Assembly: GCA_965657135.1 (NCBI GenBank)
Contig: CBFHNF010000013.1
Location: 1 to 64,000 of the forward strand
Reading direction: 5' to 3'
Origin: HIMB11 sp965657135
Lineage (GTDB): Bacteria > Pseudomonadota > Alphaproteobacteria > Rhodobacterales > Rhodobacteraceae
DNA: 64,000 bases
Notes under the pieces: generated by a model
What the model was told of the DNA's origin: nothing
What the model saw: only the letters and a program-made list of their open reading frames with translations
The model's database searches: none
Part shown: piece after piece, positions 55,024-63,575 of the stretch
Layout of the letters: each line of letters opens with the position of its first letter
How positions within the stretch are numbered: position 1 is the stretch's first letter
Program-made: the position numbers and the translations under genes

Positions 55024-55878
55024 ATGACACATACAATGTTTATATTTGGTGCGGGCTATACTGCACTGCATCTAGCCAAACTTTTAACGGAGCATGGTTG
55101 GATCGTCTACGGGACCACCCGTGAGATGGAGCGTTTCGATGAAATCGAAAAATCTGGCGCAAAACCTGTGCTAATAGATGATCCCGAATTGCCAGAATAT
55201 TTATCAACCTGTTCTCATGTTTTAGTTTCGGCTGGTCCGACTGAAACGGGCGACCCTACCTTAGAAAGGTATAGGTCCTGCATTGAGGTGGGCCATTTTC
55301 ATTGGGTAGGATATCTATCAACCACAGGCGTCTACGGAGGCGCCGACGGTAAATGGGTTGACGAAAACACCCCATTGTTGCCCACAACAAAGCGTGGCCA
55401 GCAGCGGAAATTAGCCGAGGAAGCTTGGTCCGGTATTCCGAACCTTCCGCTACATATTTTTCGCCTCGCTGGAATCTACGGGCCGGGACGTGGACCATTT
55501 TCTAAGGTCAAGTCAGGCAAAGCCCGACGGATTGTTAAACCAGGTCAGGTTTTTAGTCGCATCCATGTTGAGGATATCGTTCAAGTTATATGGGCATCCA
55601 TTACAGCAAAGACCCAACAAGGGGTCTACAACGTCTGCGATGATTATCCCGCACCGCCCCAAGATGTTATAGGTTATGCAGCCGAGCTATTGGGGCTGCC
55701 AATTCCACCCGCAATCGCGATTGAAGATGCAAATTTAAGTCCAATGGGGCGCAGTTTTTATGCCGAAAACAAACGTGTCGACAATACGCGCATCAAATCC
55801 GAATTGGGTGTCGCGTTGAAATACCCAGATTACAAATCGGGTCTTGATGCCTTGGTAAAACTTGAGGATCTAACTTAG
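55024..55878 (+). CDS. NAD-dependent epimerase/SDR-like protein (YeeZ-like)
   Basis: Rossmann-fold extended-SDR protein of about 284 residues similar to E. coli YeeZ. It begins TMFIFGAGYTALHLAKLL, where GAGYTA is the nucleotide-binding glycine loop, and has a later GYLSTTGVYGGADGKWV segment with the typical catalytic Tyr region, plus IFRLAGIYGPGRGPF. Substrate is unknown. The long upstream open frame from 54763 is antisense to the thiolase gene and is not used; ATG at 55024 (or 55036) fits. The stop overlaps the dxs stop region by nine bases. Confidence 0.82.
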   Translation: MTHTMFIFGAGYTALHLAKLLTEHGWIVYGTTREMERFDEIEKSGAKPVLIDDPELPEYLSTCSHVLVSAGPTETGDPTLERYRSCIEVGHFHWVGYLSTTGVYGGADGKWVDENTPLLPTTKRGQQRKLAEEAWSGIPNLPLHIFRLAGIYGPGRGPFSKVKSGKARRIVKPGQVFSRIHVEDIVQVIWASITAKTQQGVYNVCDDYPAPPQDVIGYAAELLGLPIPPAIAIEDANLSPMGRSFYAENKRVDNTRIKSELGVALKYPDYKSGLDALVKLEDLT

Positions 55879-57804
55879 GCTTTTTTTCGCCTCAAGGACC
55901 TCAACACCCATCAACCGCAGAACTTTTTGTTCGATGTCCGAGGCATTTAGACCCGCCACATCGTACATTACCTTTGGACTTGCCTGATCAATAAAGGTGT
56001 CGGGAAACTGCATCGTGCGTACTTTCAGGCCGCCATCAAGCGCACCTTCGTCCACAAGCAGTTGCAAAACATGGCTGCCAAATCCACCTACTGCGCCCTC
56101 TTCGATCGTGATTATGGCCTCATGGGTGCGTGCCAACTCTAAAATCATCTCTCGGTCCAATGGCTTGGCAAACCGCGCATCTGCAACCGTTGGAGATATA
56201 CCACGCATGCGCAGGTTTTCGGCGGCACGCAACACTTCACCCAGCCGCGTCCCAAAGGATAGAATAGCGATCCCAGAACCCTGCTCAATAATACGGCCTT
56301 TGCCGATTTCAATACATTCAGGCGTTTCTGGGATATCCACACCTTCGCCTTCGCCTCGCGGATAACGAAAGGCTATCGGTCCATCGTCATATGCAGCAGC
56401 GGTCGCAACCATATGCGTCAACTCTGCCTCGTCAGAAGCGGCCATAACGACCATATTGGGTAAGTTCGCTAAATAGGCCGTATCGAAACTGCCCGCATGG
56501 GTTGCACCATCAGCCCCCACCAACCCTGCGCGATCAATGGCAAAACGAACGGGCAGATTTTGTAATGCAACGTCATGAACGACCTGATCATAACCGCGCT
56601 GTAAAAACGTGGAATACATCGCACAAAATGGACGCATACCCCCCGCAGCCAATCCAGCGGCGAATGTCACACCGTGCTGTTCGGCAATGCCAACATCAAA
56701 GCAGCGGCTAGGATAGCGTTGCAAAAATGTTGAGAGTCCCGTTCCATCCGGCATGGCTGCCGTGACAGCACAAATGCGCGGATCCGCGGCCGCGGCCTTT
56801 AACAAGGCATCAGAAAATACAGAAGTATAGCTGGGAGCATTTGAAGGTGACTTAAACTGCTTGCCAGTCAAGACGTCGAATTTAGCCGTTGCGTGCCCCT
56901 TGTCTCTCGCGGCTTCGGCCGGTGCGTAACCTTTGCCTTTTTTGGTGACTATATGCAGCAACACAGGCCCATCTGCGCGTGATTTTAGCGTACGCAAAAC
57001 TGGCAGCAACTGGTTCATGTCATGTCCATCTATCGGACCAACATATGAAAATCCTAGCGCCTCGAACATGGTGCCACCCACGGTCATGCCTTTTAACATT
57101 TCTTTTGCTCGCTTCGCACCTTCTCGGAACGGTTCGGGCAAAAATCCAAGCGCACCGCGCGCAACATCGCGCAAATCTTGCAGGGGCGCCTCGGAATATA
57201 GTTGCGACAGGTAACTAGACAACGCTCCAACGGGTGGCGCAATCGACATTTCATTATCGTTCAACACAACAATAAGGCGTTTCTTCAAATGGCCTGCATT
57301 GTTCATCGCCTCATAGGCCATGCCTGCGCTCATTGATCCATCCCCAATCACGGCAATTGCATCGCCATGACCCGTATCGCATGCCCCGCCTAGATCACCA
57401 GCAACCACAAATCCCAGTGCCGCAGAAATGGATGTGCTGGAATGCGCCGCCCCAAAAGGATCATAAGGGCTTTCGCTTCTCTTTGTGAAACCACTCAGAC
57501 CGTCTTGTTGTCGCAAGGTACGAATGCGATCACGGCGACCCGTTAAAATTTTGTGTGGATAGGCCTGATGGCTAACATCCCAGATAATTTTGTCACGCGG
57601 GGTATCAAAAATGGCGTGAAGTGCCACTGTTAATTCCACGACACCAAGACCTGCACCCAAATGCCCACCAGTTTCAGACACCGCAGAAATCGTTTCTTGG
57701 CGCAACTCTTGGGCCAGCTGCGTCAACTCGGCATCAGAAAAGCGCTTCAAATCTTCAGGAAGCTTCACCCGATCAAGCAGCGGGGTATTGGGACGGTGTG
57801 ACAT
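55870..57804 (-). CDS. dxs: 1-deoxy-D-xylulose-5-phosphate synthase
   Basis: First enzyme of the MEP isoprenoid pathway, condensing pyruvate and glyceraldehyde 3-phosphate with thiamine diphosphate. The 644-residue protein has GGHLGAGLGVVELTVALH, the ThDP/Mg motif GDGSMSAGMAYEAMNNAG, and the transketolase-like middle with DRAGLVGADGATHAGSFD. It ends the minus-strand set HDAC-like/xseB/ispA/dxs (20 bases after ispA), an order seen across Rhodobacterales. The end overlaps the convergent epimerase gene by nine bases. Confidence 0.97.
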   Translation of the reverse strand: MSHRPNTPLLDRVKLPEDLKRFSDAELTQLAQELRQETISAVSETGGHLGAGLGVVELTVALHAIFDTPRDKIIWDVSHQAYPHKILTGRRDRIRTLRQQDGLSGFTKRSESPYDPFGAAHSSTSISAALGFVVAGDLGGACDTGHGDAIAVIGDGSMSAGMAYEAMNNAGHLKKRLIVVLNDNEMSIAPPVGALSSYLSQLYSEAPLQDLRDVARGALGFLPEPFREGAKRAKEMLKGMTVGGTMFEALGFSYVGPIDGHDMNQLLPVLRTLKSRADGPVLLHIVTKKGKGYAPAEAARDKGHATAKFDVLTGKQFKSPSNAPSYTSVFSDALLKAAAADPRICAVTAAMPDGTGLSTFLQRYPSRCFDVGIAEQHGVTFAAGLAAGGMRPFCAMYSTFLQRGYDQVVHDVALQNLPVRFAIDRAGLVGADGATHAGSFDTAYLANLPNMVVMAASDEAELTHMVATAAAYDDGPIAFRYPRGEGEGVDIPETPECIEIGKGRIIEQGSGIAILSFGTRLGEVLRAAENLRMRGISPTVADARFAKPLDREMILELARTHEAIITIEEGAVGGFGSHVLQLLVDEGALDGGLKVRTMQFPDTFIDQASPKVMYDVAGLNASDIEQKVLRLMGVEVLEAKKSLS

Positions 57805-57824
57805 AATTCAAAAGGTGCCTTGGG

Positions 57825-58697
57825 TTAATTTTCCCGAGAAATAGCGAAGCGCGCGACATCCTGCAAGTTTTCCGCCTTATTTCCATAACACGAAATAGCC
57901 TCTTGTGCCTGATCAACAAGGGCGCGGGCGCGCGCCTTGGCACCTGTCAAACCTAACAGGGATACAAATGTGGCCTTACCCGCATCGGCATCCTTGTTTA
58001 ATCGCTTGCCTGTCTTTGCCTCGTCTCCTTCGACATCTAAAATGTCATCTGCGATTTGAAATGCCAATCCAACCGCTTTGGAATAGGTTAACAATGGGGT
58101 GATATCTTGCTTTGCCATGATGGCTCCACTTGTGGCCGACCAAGCGATCAATGCACCCGTTTTACCATTTTGCAAATGTTCGATCTGTTCAAGTGTCAGA
58201 GGCGTTTCAGCACTTTCAGCGGCTATATCTAAGGCTTGGCCCAAAACCATACCATGTGCACCAGAAGCAATGGCTAGGGTTCTTGCCAATTCGGCGCGGA
58301 CTTCAGCTGGTCCAGATTGGGCATTCAAAACCAGTTCAAATCCCATGGTTTGGAGGGCATCACCCGCCAAAACTGCGGTTGCTTGATCCCATGCCTTGTG
58401 AACTGTTGGGCGCCCGCGGCGCATGTCATCGTCATCCATACAGGGCAAATCATCATGCACTAATGAGTAGGCATGAACTGCCTCGATCGCTGCTGCTGGC
58501 CAAATTGATTGTTCAGGCAAAATGCCAAACATCGCCGCGCTCTCCATAACCATATAAGCGCGCATTCGTTTACCACCTTGAACGGCGTATCGCATGGCGT
58601 CTATGACCGGCTGAGGTTCATAACCATCTATATATAAATTCAAATGCCTCTCTACCGCGGCAGCATTGGCAGCAATACGTTCGGCGAAATCCATCAT
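57825..58697 (-). CDS. ispA: Polyprenyl (farnesyl/geranyl) diphosphate synthase
   Basis: Chain-elongating isoprenyl diphosphate synthase. The first aspartate-rich motif is DDLPCMDDDD (about residues 82-91), followed by MRRGRPTVHK, and the second is FQIADDILDVEGD. At 290 residues with these motifs it fits farnesyl diphosphate synthases. It overlaps xseB by four bases and precedes dxs, giving a coordinated isoprenoid supply for quinones and carotenoids. Confidence 0.95.
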   Translation of the reverse strand: MMDFAERIAANAAAVERHLNLYIDGYEPQPVIDAMRYAVQGGKRMRAYMVMESAAMFGILPEQSIWPAAAIEAVHAYSLVHDDLPCMDDDDMRRGRPTVHKAWDQATAVLAGDALQTMGFELVLNAQSGPAEVRAELARTLAIASGAHGMVLGQALDIAAESAETPLTLEQIEHLQNGKTGALIAWSATSGAIMAKQDITPLLTYSKAVGLAFQIADDILDVEGDEAKTGKRLNKDADAGKATFVSLLGLTGAKARARALVDQAQEAISCYGNKAENLQDVARFAISREN

Positions 58698-58936
58698 GCA
58701 CCATCAAATGGAGCCGTGCCCGTTGGCGTCCCAGTTGCATCCAATGTAATGGCCGCTACTTTTTCTTCGGCCTCTTTTAATTTCGCTTCGCAGCGTTTTT
58801 TCAACAATGCGCCGCGTTCATACAACGCAATTGATGCATCTAATGCCACATCACCACGTTCGAGTTGGCCAACAACACGCTCCAATTCGGACATCGCTTG
58901 TTCAAATGTCATCTCTTCAACAGGAGTATCACTCAT
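58694..58936 (-). CDS. xseB: Exodeoxyribonuclease VII small subunit
   Basis: Small helical subunit of exonuclease VII. The 80-residue protein has the family motif FEQAMSELERVVGQLERGDVALDASIALYERG and a coiled-coil tail (AKLKEAEEKVAAI-like). The frame opens four codons earlier (58948), but MSDTPVEEM at 58936 is the usual start. It overlaps the HDAC-like gene by eight bases and ispA by four, so the genes are co-expressed; xseA is not in the window. Confidence 0.95.
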   Translation of the reverse strand: MSDTPVEEMTFEQAMSELERVVGQLERGDVALDASIALYERGALLKKRCEAKLKEAEEKVAAITLDATGTPTGTAPFDGA

Positions 58937-59858
58937 ATCTGGCCTCAATCAGTTCAGTCACAAAAACCTTGGCAGACGTGGCTAAGGCGTGCAGATCATA
59001 GCCACCTTCTAAGACAGACACCAGACGGCCATTGCAAATTTCATACGCCAAAGAGCATAATTCGCGTCCCAACCATTGAAAATCGTCCGTTTCCCAATTC
59101 AGTTGTGCCAATGGATCATCCCGGTGTGCGTCAAACCCAGCGGATACAATAATCAATTCAGGCGCAAACGCGCGAAGGCGTGGAAATACAGTCTCACTAT
59201 AAATTGCACGCATCGTGTCGCCCGTCGTTTCTGGTTCCAAGGGAATATTCAAAACATTTTCATGCGCACCTGTTTCATTTGCTGCGCCCGTTCCGGGCCA
59301 TAGTGGCATCTGCTGCGACGTAATTGTGAGGGCGCGTGGATCGTCCCATAAAATATCTTGGGTGCCATTGCCATGATGCACATCAAAATCCACAACTGCG
59401 ACCCGTTGCAAACCGTGATTCTCCAGCGCGTGTTTTGCACCCAGTGAAGCGTTGCCAAACAAACAAAACCCCATTGCCGTCGCCGTTTCAGCATGATGTC
59501 CGGGCGGACGCGTTGCAACAAACGCATTTTTTGCCTCACCTGTTAACACCATGTCCACCGCGCGCAGTGCGCCACCGGCCGCGCGATATGCTGCATCAAC
59601 CGACCCTGACGACATATGTGTATCTGCATCCACCTGAACCGTTCCAGTATCAGGGCGCATCCGTTTGATTTCGTCTAGATATGATTTTGGGTGAACCCGC
59701 AGTAAATCATCATCCGCCGCTAATGGAGCAGTGACACGAATTAAATCAAGTGGTGCAAGAGCATGTAGCACATGTTCTAGACGCGCAACCTGTTCAGGGT
59801 GGCCCGATGGCGTAACATGATCCAAACAATCCGCATGTGTAATCAACGCAGTTTTCAT
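58929..59858 (-). CDS. Histone deacetylase/acetylpolyamine amidohydrolase family protein
   Basis: Zinc-dependent deacetylase fold of 309 residues. Zinc and charge-relay motifs are seen in PSGHPEQVARLEHV, RPPGHHAETATAMGFCLF (the paired His), VVDFDVHHGNGTQD (Asp/His zinc ligands) and SAGFDAHRDDPLAQ (Asp). In bacteria these enzymes deacetylate polyamines, acetoin-related or other small molecules; the exact substrate cannot be read. It leads the xseB-ispA-dxs set. The decayed polyamine-type ABC ATPase just upstream makes a polyamine link possible but only by proximity. Confidence 0.92.
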   Translation of the reverse strand: MKTALITHADCLDHVTPSGHPEQVARLEHVLHALAPLDLIRVTAPLAADDDLLRVHPKSYLDEIKRMRPDTGTVQVDADTHMSSGSVDAAYRAAGGALRAVDMVLTGEAKNAFVATRPPGHHAETATAMGFCLFGNASLGAKHALENHGLQRVAVVDFDVHHGNGTQDILWDDPRALTITSQQMPLWPGTGAANETGAHENVLNIPLEPETTGDTMRAIYSETVFPRLRAFAPELIIVSAGFDAHRDDPLAQLNWETDDFQWLGRELCSLAYEICNGRLVSVLEGGYDLHALATSAKVFVTELIEARYE

Positions 59859-59862
59859 AAAG

Positions 59863-60150
59863 CTACCAATTCATTACGCTCACGCCGAGCAACCGTTCAT
59901 CCAGCGCATACTTCACTTTGGCTTCGCATTCGGATGTGTCAATGTTCCAAATGTCCAACAAGAACGAGAGGCTTTCTTCAACTGTCATCTGGGGAAACAG
60001 GGCATAGTTTTGAAATACCATCCCAATGCTGCGTTTGCGCGGTGGAATGTTGTGGATGAAACACCATCCAATAAGATTTCAACATCGTAACTCTTTGGCA
60101 CCCGATCAAAGCGAACGAATACTGTGTTTATTTCGTCTAAGGCCAAAATA
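59863..60150 (-). pseudogene. Remnant of a polyamine-type ABC transporter ATPase (PotA-like)
   Basis: The minus strand reads VFVRFDRVPKSYD, then jumps to VEILLDG, then after a frame change FIHNIPPRKRSIGMVFQNYALFPQ and MTVEESLSFLLDIWNID, ending at a TAG (59863-59865). These are the opening, sugar/Q-loop region and following helix of a spermidine/putrescine-type ATPase. The Walker A segment between YD and EILLDG is missing, the two parts are in different frames, and the signature and Walker B half are absent. No start or ribosome-binding site is evident. It cannot encode an ATPase and is a decayed gene fragment. Confidence 0.8.
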
Positions 60151-60343
60151 GGCTCCCCTGTTGATACGGTCTACGGCCGGTGTTAACCGATGTAAACATA
60201 TCCAGCGTTTCTGGTGCAACCAACTTTTCGAAGTTTTCTTCATTTTTTAACTGACTAGTTTTTTCACAAACTTAAACTGTTGAATTGCACACGCCCGTAA
60301 ATATTACTATTGTTTGCAAATGCAGCATTTTTAAGAGTCCGGA

Positions 60344-61189
60344 ATGCAAATTTGTACGACAAAACAGGATCTTCGCCGCGTACTGGCACACCTAAGAACA
60401 ACCGGATCCATTGGGCTCGTCCCTACAATGGGGTATCTGCACGATGGGCACTTGTCTTTGGTTCGGCATGCGCTGCAGGAAAACACACATACCGTTGCAT
60501 CAATTTTTGTAAATCCAACGCAATTTGGCAATCCCGAGGATCTGTCAAACTATCCCCGCGCCTTAGATGACGACCTAATTCTGTTACGTAATGCAGGCGT
60601 TGCAGCCGTTTTTACGCCGACCCCTGACATTATGTACAGTGATGGTGCGCAAACAATCGTTGAAACAACAGACTTGGCCAATAAATTGATGGGTGTATTG
60701 CGGCCCGGTCATTTTCGTGGTGTCGCCACCGTTGTCGCCAAATTGTTCAACCTGTTCCAGCCTGATCGCGCCTATTTTGGGGAAAAAGATTTTCAGCAAC
60801 TTGCCGTCATTCGCACCATGGTTCGGGATTTGGACATTCCAATTGAAATACGTGGCATCAAAACGGTTCGCCACACCGATGGATTGGCTATGTCATCTCG
60901 CAATGCCCGCCTCAGCGAGAAAGCGCGTCAGGCAGCTCCCATTCTATTTCGGGCCTGCCAAGCTGCAGAAGAAAAATTAAACGAGCACCCAAATGCCGCC
61001 GACCTTGCGCAATTTGTGCATCACATGATCGCCTCAGAACCACTTGCAGATGTAAAATCTGTAGATATTCGCGATGCAGATACATTGGATGCAATCAGCG
61101 GTGCGATTACAAGGCCTGCAGTCATTTTATTAGCCGTTGAATTTGATCCCGTACTGTTAATCGATCAATACGTCATAACCCCTAAGTAG
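60344..61189 (+). CDS. panC: Pantoate--beta-alanine ligase
   Basis: Joins pantoate and beta-alanine with ATP to make pantothenate. The 281-residue protein shows the HIGH-type motif VPTMGYLHDGHLSLVR (about residues 27-42), FVNPTQFG and the KMSKS-like loop region with AMSSRN, plus FGEKDFQQLAVI. It starts the panC-panB pair, ten bases apart. The 150 bases upstream hold an AT-rich stretch that may carry the promoter, and farther left lies the ABC ATPase remnant. Confidence 0.96.
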   Translation: MQICTTKQDLRRVLAHLRTTGSIGLVPTMGYLHDGHLSLVRHALQENTHTVASIFVNPTQFGNPEDLSNYPRALDDDLILLRNAGVAAVFTPTPDIMYSDGAQTIVETTDLANKLMGVLRPGHFRGVATVVAKLFNLFQPDRAYFGEKDFQQLAVIRTMVRDLDIPIEIRGIKTVRHTDGLAMSSRNARLSEKARQAAPILFRACQAAEEKLNEHPNAADLAQFVHHMIASEPLADVKSVDIRDADTLDAISGAITRPAVILLAVEFDPVLLIDQYVITPK

Positions 61190-61198
61190 GATACAAAC

Positions 61199-62017
61199 AT
61201 GAGTACCCAAGCCCCAATTCGCCGCACAACGGCCCCTCAAATCACAGCTCGAAAGGGCGGCGAACCAATCGTATCCTTAACCTCATACCATGCACATACA
61301 GCCGCAATCGTTGATCGATATGCTGATTTCATATTGGTTGGCGACAGTTTAGGAATGGTTATGCATGGGATGGAATCAACTGTCCCCGTACCACTGGATT
61401 TGATGATTATGCATGGGCGGGCCGTCGTACGCGGAACAAAACAAGCCTTGATCGTTGTTGATATGCCCTTTGGCACCTATGAAGAAAGCCCTCAAATCGC
61501 CTTCAGGAATGCTGCGCGTATAATGAAAGAAACAAATTGTGGCGCCGTCAAACTTGAGGGAGGCGCACGCATGGCTGAAACAATTCACTTTTTGATGGAA
61601 CGCGGCATTCCAGTAATGGGGCATATCGGACTAACACCCCAATCAACCAACACGCTTGGCGGGTTTAAAACCCAAGGTCGGGACGAAGAAACATGGCCCA
61701 TCCACCATGCCGATGCCAAGGCCGTTGCAGAAGCAGGCGCATTTTCGATTGTACTAGAGGGTATGGTTGAACCGCTTGCCGCACAAATCAGCAAAGACAT
61801 CACAATTCCAACAATCGGAATCGGTGCATCAGCGCAATGTGATGGTCAAATTCTGGTGCTAGAAGACATGCTAGGCCTCAACCCCAATCCACCCAAATTT
61901 GTGAAACAATACGGCAATCTATTGCAAGGAATCGAAGACGCCGTCGCAGGCTATGCAAACGATGTGAAATCCCGCACTTTTCCAACCATCGATCAAACCT
62001 ATCAAATCAAAAAGTGA
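61199..62017 (+). CDS. panB: 3-methyl-2-oxobutanoate hydroxymethyltransferase
   Basis: Transfers a hydroxymethyl group from methylene-tetrahydrofolate to 2-oxoisovalerate, giving ketopantoate. Motifs: VSLTSYHAHTAAIVD, DFILVGDSLGMVMHG (metal ligand), AVKLEGG and VMGHIGLTPQS. The 272-residue length is standard. It follows panC after nine bases and so the two pantothenate steps are co-expressed; panE and panD are not in the window. Confidence 0.96.
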   Translation: MSTQAPIRRTTAPQITARKGGEPIVSLTSYHAHTAAIVDRYADFILVGDSLGMVMHGMESTVPVPLDLMIMHGRAVVRGTKQALIVVDMPFGTYEESPQIAFRNAARIMKETNCGAVKLEGGARMAETIHFLMERGIPVMGHIGLTPQSTNTLGGFKTQGRDEETWPIHHADAKAVAEAGAFSIVLEGMVEPLAAQISKDITIPTIGIGASAQCDGQILVLEDMLGLNPNPPKFVKQYGNLLQGIEDAVAGYANDVKSRTFPTIDQTYQIKK

Positions 62018-62041
62018 CTTTGAACACGATCAATGCAGTGA

Positions 62042-62071
62042 ATTTGCGCCAGTAACGTCGCCGGCGCAAAT
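62042..62071. terminator. Possible hairpin between panB and the aminotransferase
   Basis: ATTTGCGCC (62042-62050) pairs exactly with GGCGCAAAT (62063-62071) around a 12-base loop. It has no T-run but sits between convergent genes, so it may act as a weak bidirectional terminator. Confidence 0.4.
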
Positions 62072-62090
62072 CGCAAATCCGCGATCTAGA

Positions 62091-63485
62091 TCATGCGCAT
62101 TCCCACAAACCTTTTTCTTTGATGATCTCCATGGCTTCATCCAGCGACTTTCGCGCACGTGTAATCAATAAATCTATTTCATCATTTGAAATGATAAGAG
62201 GCGGGGAAATAATCATGCGATCCCCAACATGGCGCATGATTAGGTTATTGGCGAAACAGCGTTCACGACAAATGTACCCGACTGTTCCTGCATCCGATTT
62301 AAAGGCGGCGCGTGTTGATTTTTCGGGGGTTAAAGCAATCGAGCCCATCATACCAACAATTTTTGCCTCACCCACCATAGGGTGATTGGTCATCGCCTCC
62401 CATTGCTGGCGCAAATAAGGGGCAGCGGTATCGCGGACGTGTCCGATGATATTTTCTTCTTCCAAGATGCGCAGGTTTTCATTTGCAACCGCCGCGGCAA
62501 CTGGGTGGCTTGAATAGGTATAACCGTGATTAAATTCATCTCCTGCGATGACCTTGGCAACTTCATCGCACACAATCGACCCGCCAATGGGTTGATACCC
62601 TGAGCTTAGCCCCTTAGCGATGGTCATAATGTGCGGTCGGATATTCAACGTTTGTGATCCAAACCAGTTACCTGTCCGCCCAAATCCGCAAATAACCTCA
62701 TCCGCGATCAAAAGAATTCCATAGTGATCGCAAATCTGCTGTACTTCAGGCCAATAAGTATCTGGTGCAACAATCACACCGCCCGCACCTTGCACGGGTT
62801 CCGCAATAAAGGCCGCGACGCGATCAGCGCCCAGATGTTTGATCGCCTCTTCCAGTTCGGCTGCGCGGGCGCGTCCGAAATCCTCGGGGGTCATATCACC
62901 CCCCTCACTCCACCAATTGGGTTGGTTGATGTGATGAATATCTGGGATTGGCATGCCACCTTGTGCATGCATCGCACTCATCCCGCCCAAAGATCCACCA
63001 CCAACGGTCGATCCATGATAGGCGTTTTTACGGCTTATTATGATTGATTTTTCTGGTTTGCCTTTCGTCGCCCAATAATGACGCACCATGCGAATGTTCG
63101 TGTCATTCGCTTCTGATCCTGAACCGGCATAAAAGACGTGATTTAAATCGTCTGGAGCCAGTTTTGCAATGCGTTCAGACAATTCAATCGCTGGGATGTG
63201 CGTGGTTTGAAAAAACGTGTTGTAATACGGCAGTTGCTTCATCTGGCGATGTGCGACATCCGCCAATTCTTCGCGCCCATAGCCAATATTCACGCACCAT
63301 AATCCCGCCATGGCATCGAGTATTTTTTCACCATCACTGTCATAGACGAATACGCCATTGGCCGCTGTGATGACCCGCGCGCCCTTGTCCGCAAGTTCGC
63401 CTTGAGCGGTAAAGGGGTGCATATGATGGGCGGCATCGCGCGCCTGCAATTCATGTGTAGGTGCATGATTGAAAATCTGGTTCAT
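62091..63485 (-). CDS. Class III aminotransferase (putrescine/omega-amino acid--pyruvate type)
   Basis: PLP-dependent aminotransferase, 464 residues. Motifs: NHVFYAGSGSEANDTNIRMVRHYW, ADEVICGFGRTGNWFG (the Asp that contacts PLP) and AKGLSSGYQPIGG with the PLP-bound Lys291. The long N-terminal segment with HPFTAQGELADKGARVITAANG fits the putrescine/omega-amino acid:pyruvate group (SpuC-like) rather than ornithine or acetylornithine enzymes. The start at 63485 is preferred over 63518 because of family length. A GntR/FCD regulator gene follows on the same strand upstream, as often seen. Confidence 0.88.
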   Translation of the reverse strand: MNQIFNHAPTHELQARDAAHHMHPFTAQGELADKGARVITAANGVFVYDSDGEKILDAMAGLWCVNIGYGREELADVAHRQMKQLPYYNTFFQTTHIPAIELSERIAKLAPDDLNHVFYAGSGSEANDTNIRMVRHYWATKGKPEKSIIISRKNAYHGSTVGGGSLGGMSAMHAQGGMPIPDIHHINQPNWWSEGGDMTPEDFGRARAAELEEAIKHLGADRVAAFIAEPVQGAGGVIVAPDTYWPEVQQICDHYGILLIADEVICGFGRTGNWFGSQTLNIRPHIMTIAKGLSSGYQPIGGSIVCDEVAKVIAGDEFNHGYTYSSHPVAAAVANENLRILEEENIIGHVRDTAAPYLRQQWEAMTNHPMVGEAKIVGMMGSIALTPEKSTRAAFKSDAGTVGYICRERCFANNLIMRHVGDRMIISPPLIISNDEIDLLITRARKSLDEAMEIIKEKGLWECA

Positions 63486-63575
63486 AATTTTTGATCCATT
63501 TATAGGGAATATTCGCAATTAAGCCTGTCAAATCCCATAATATGATCAAATTTTACTTTGTCAATCGAATCAACC

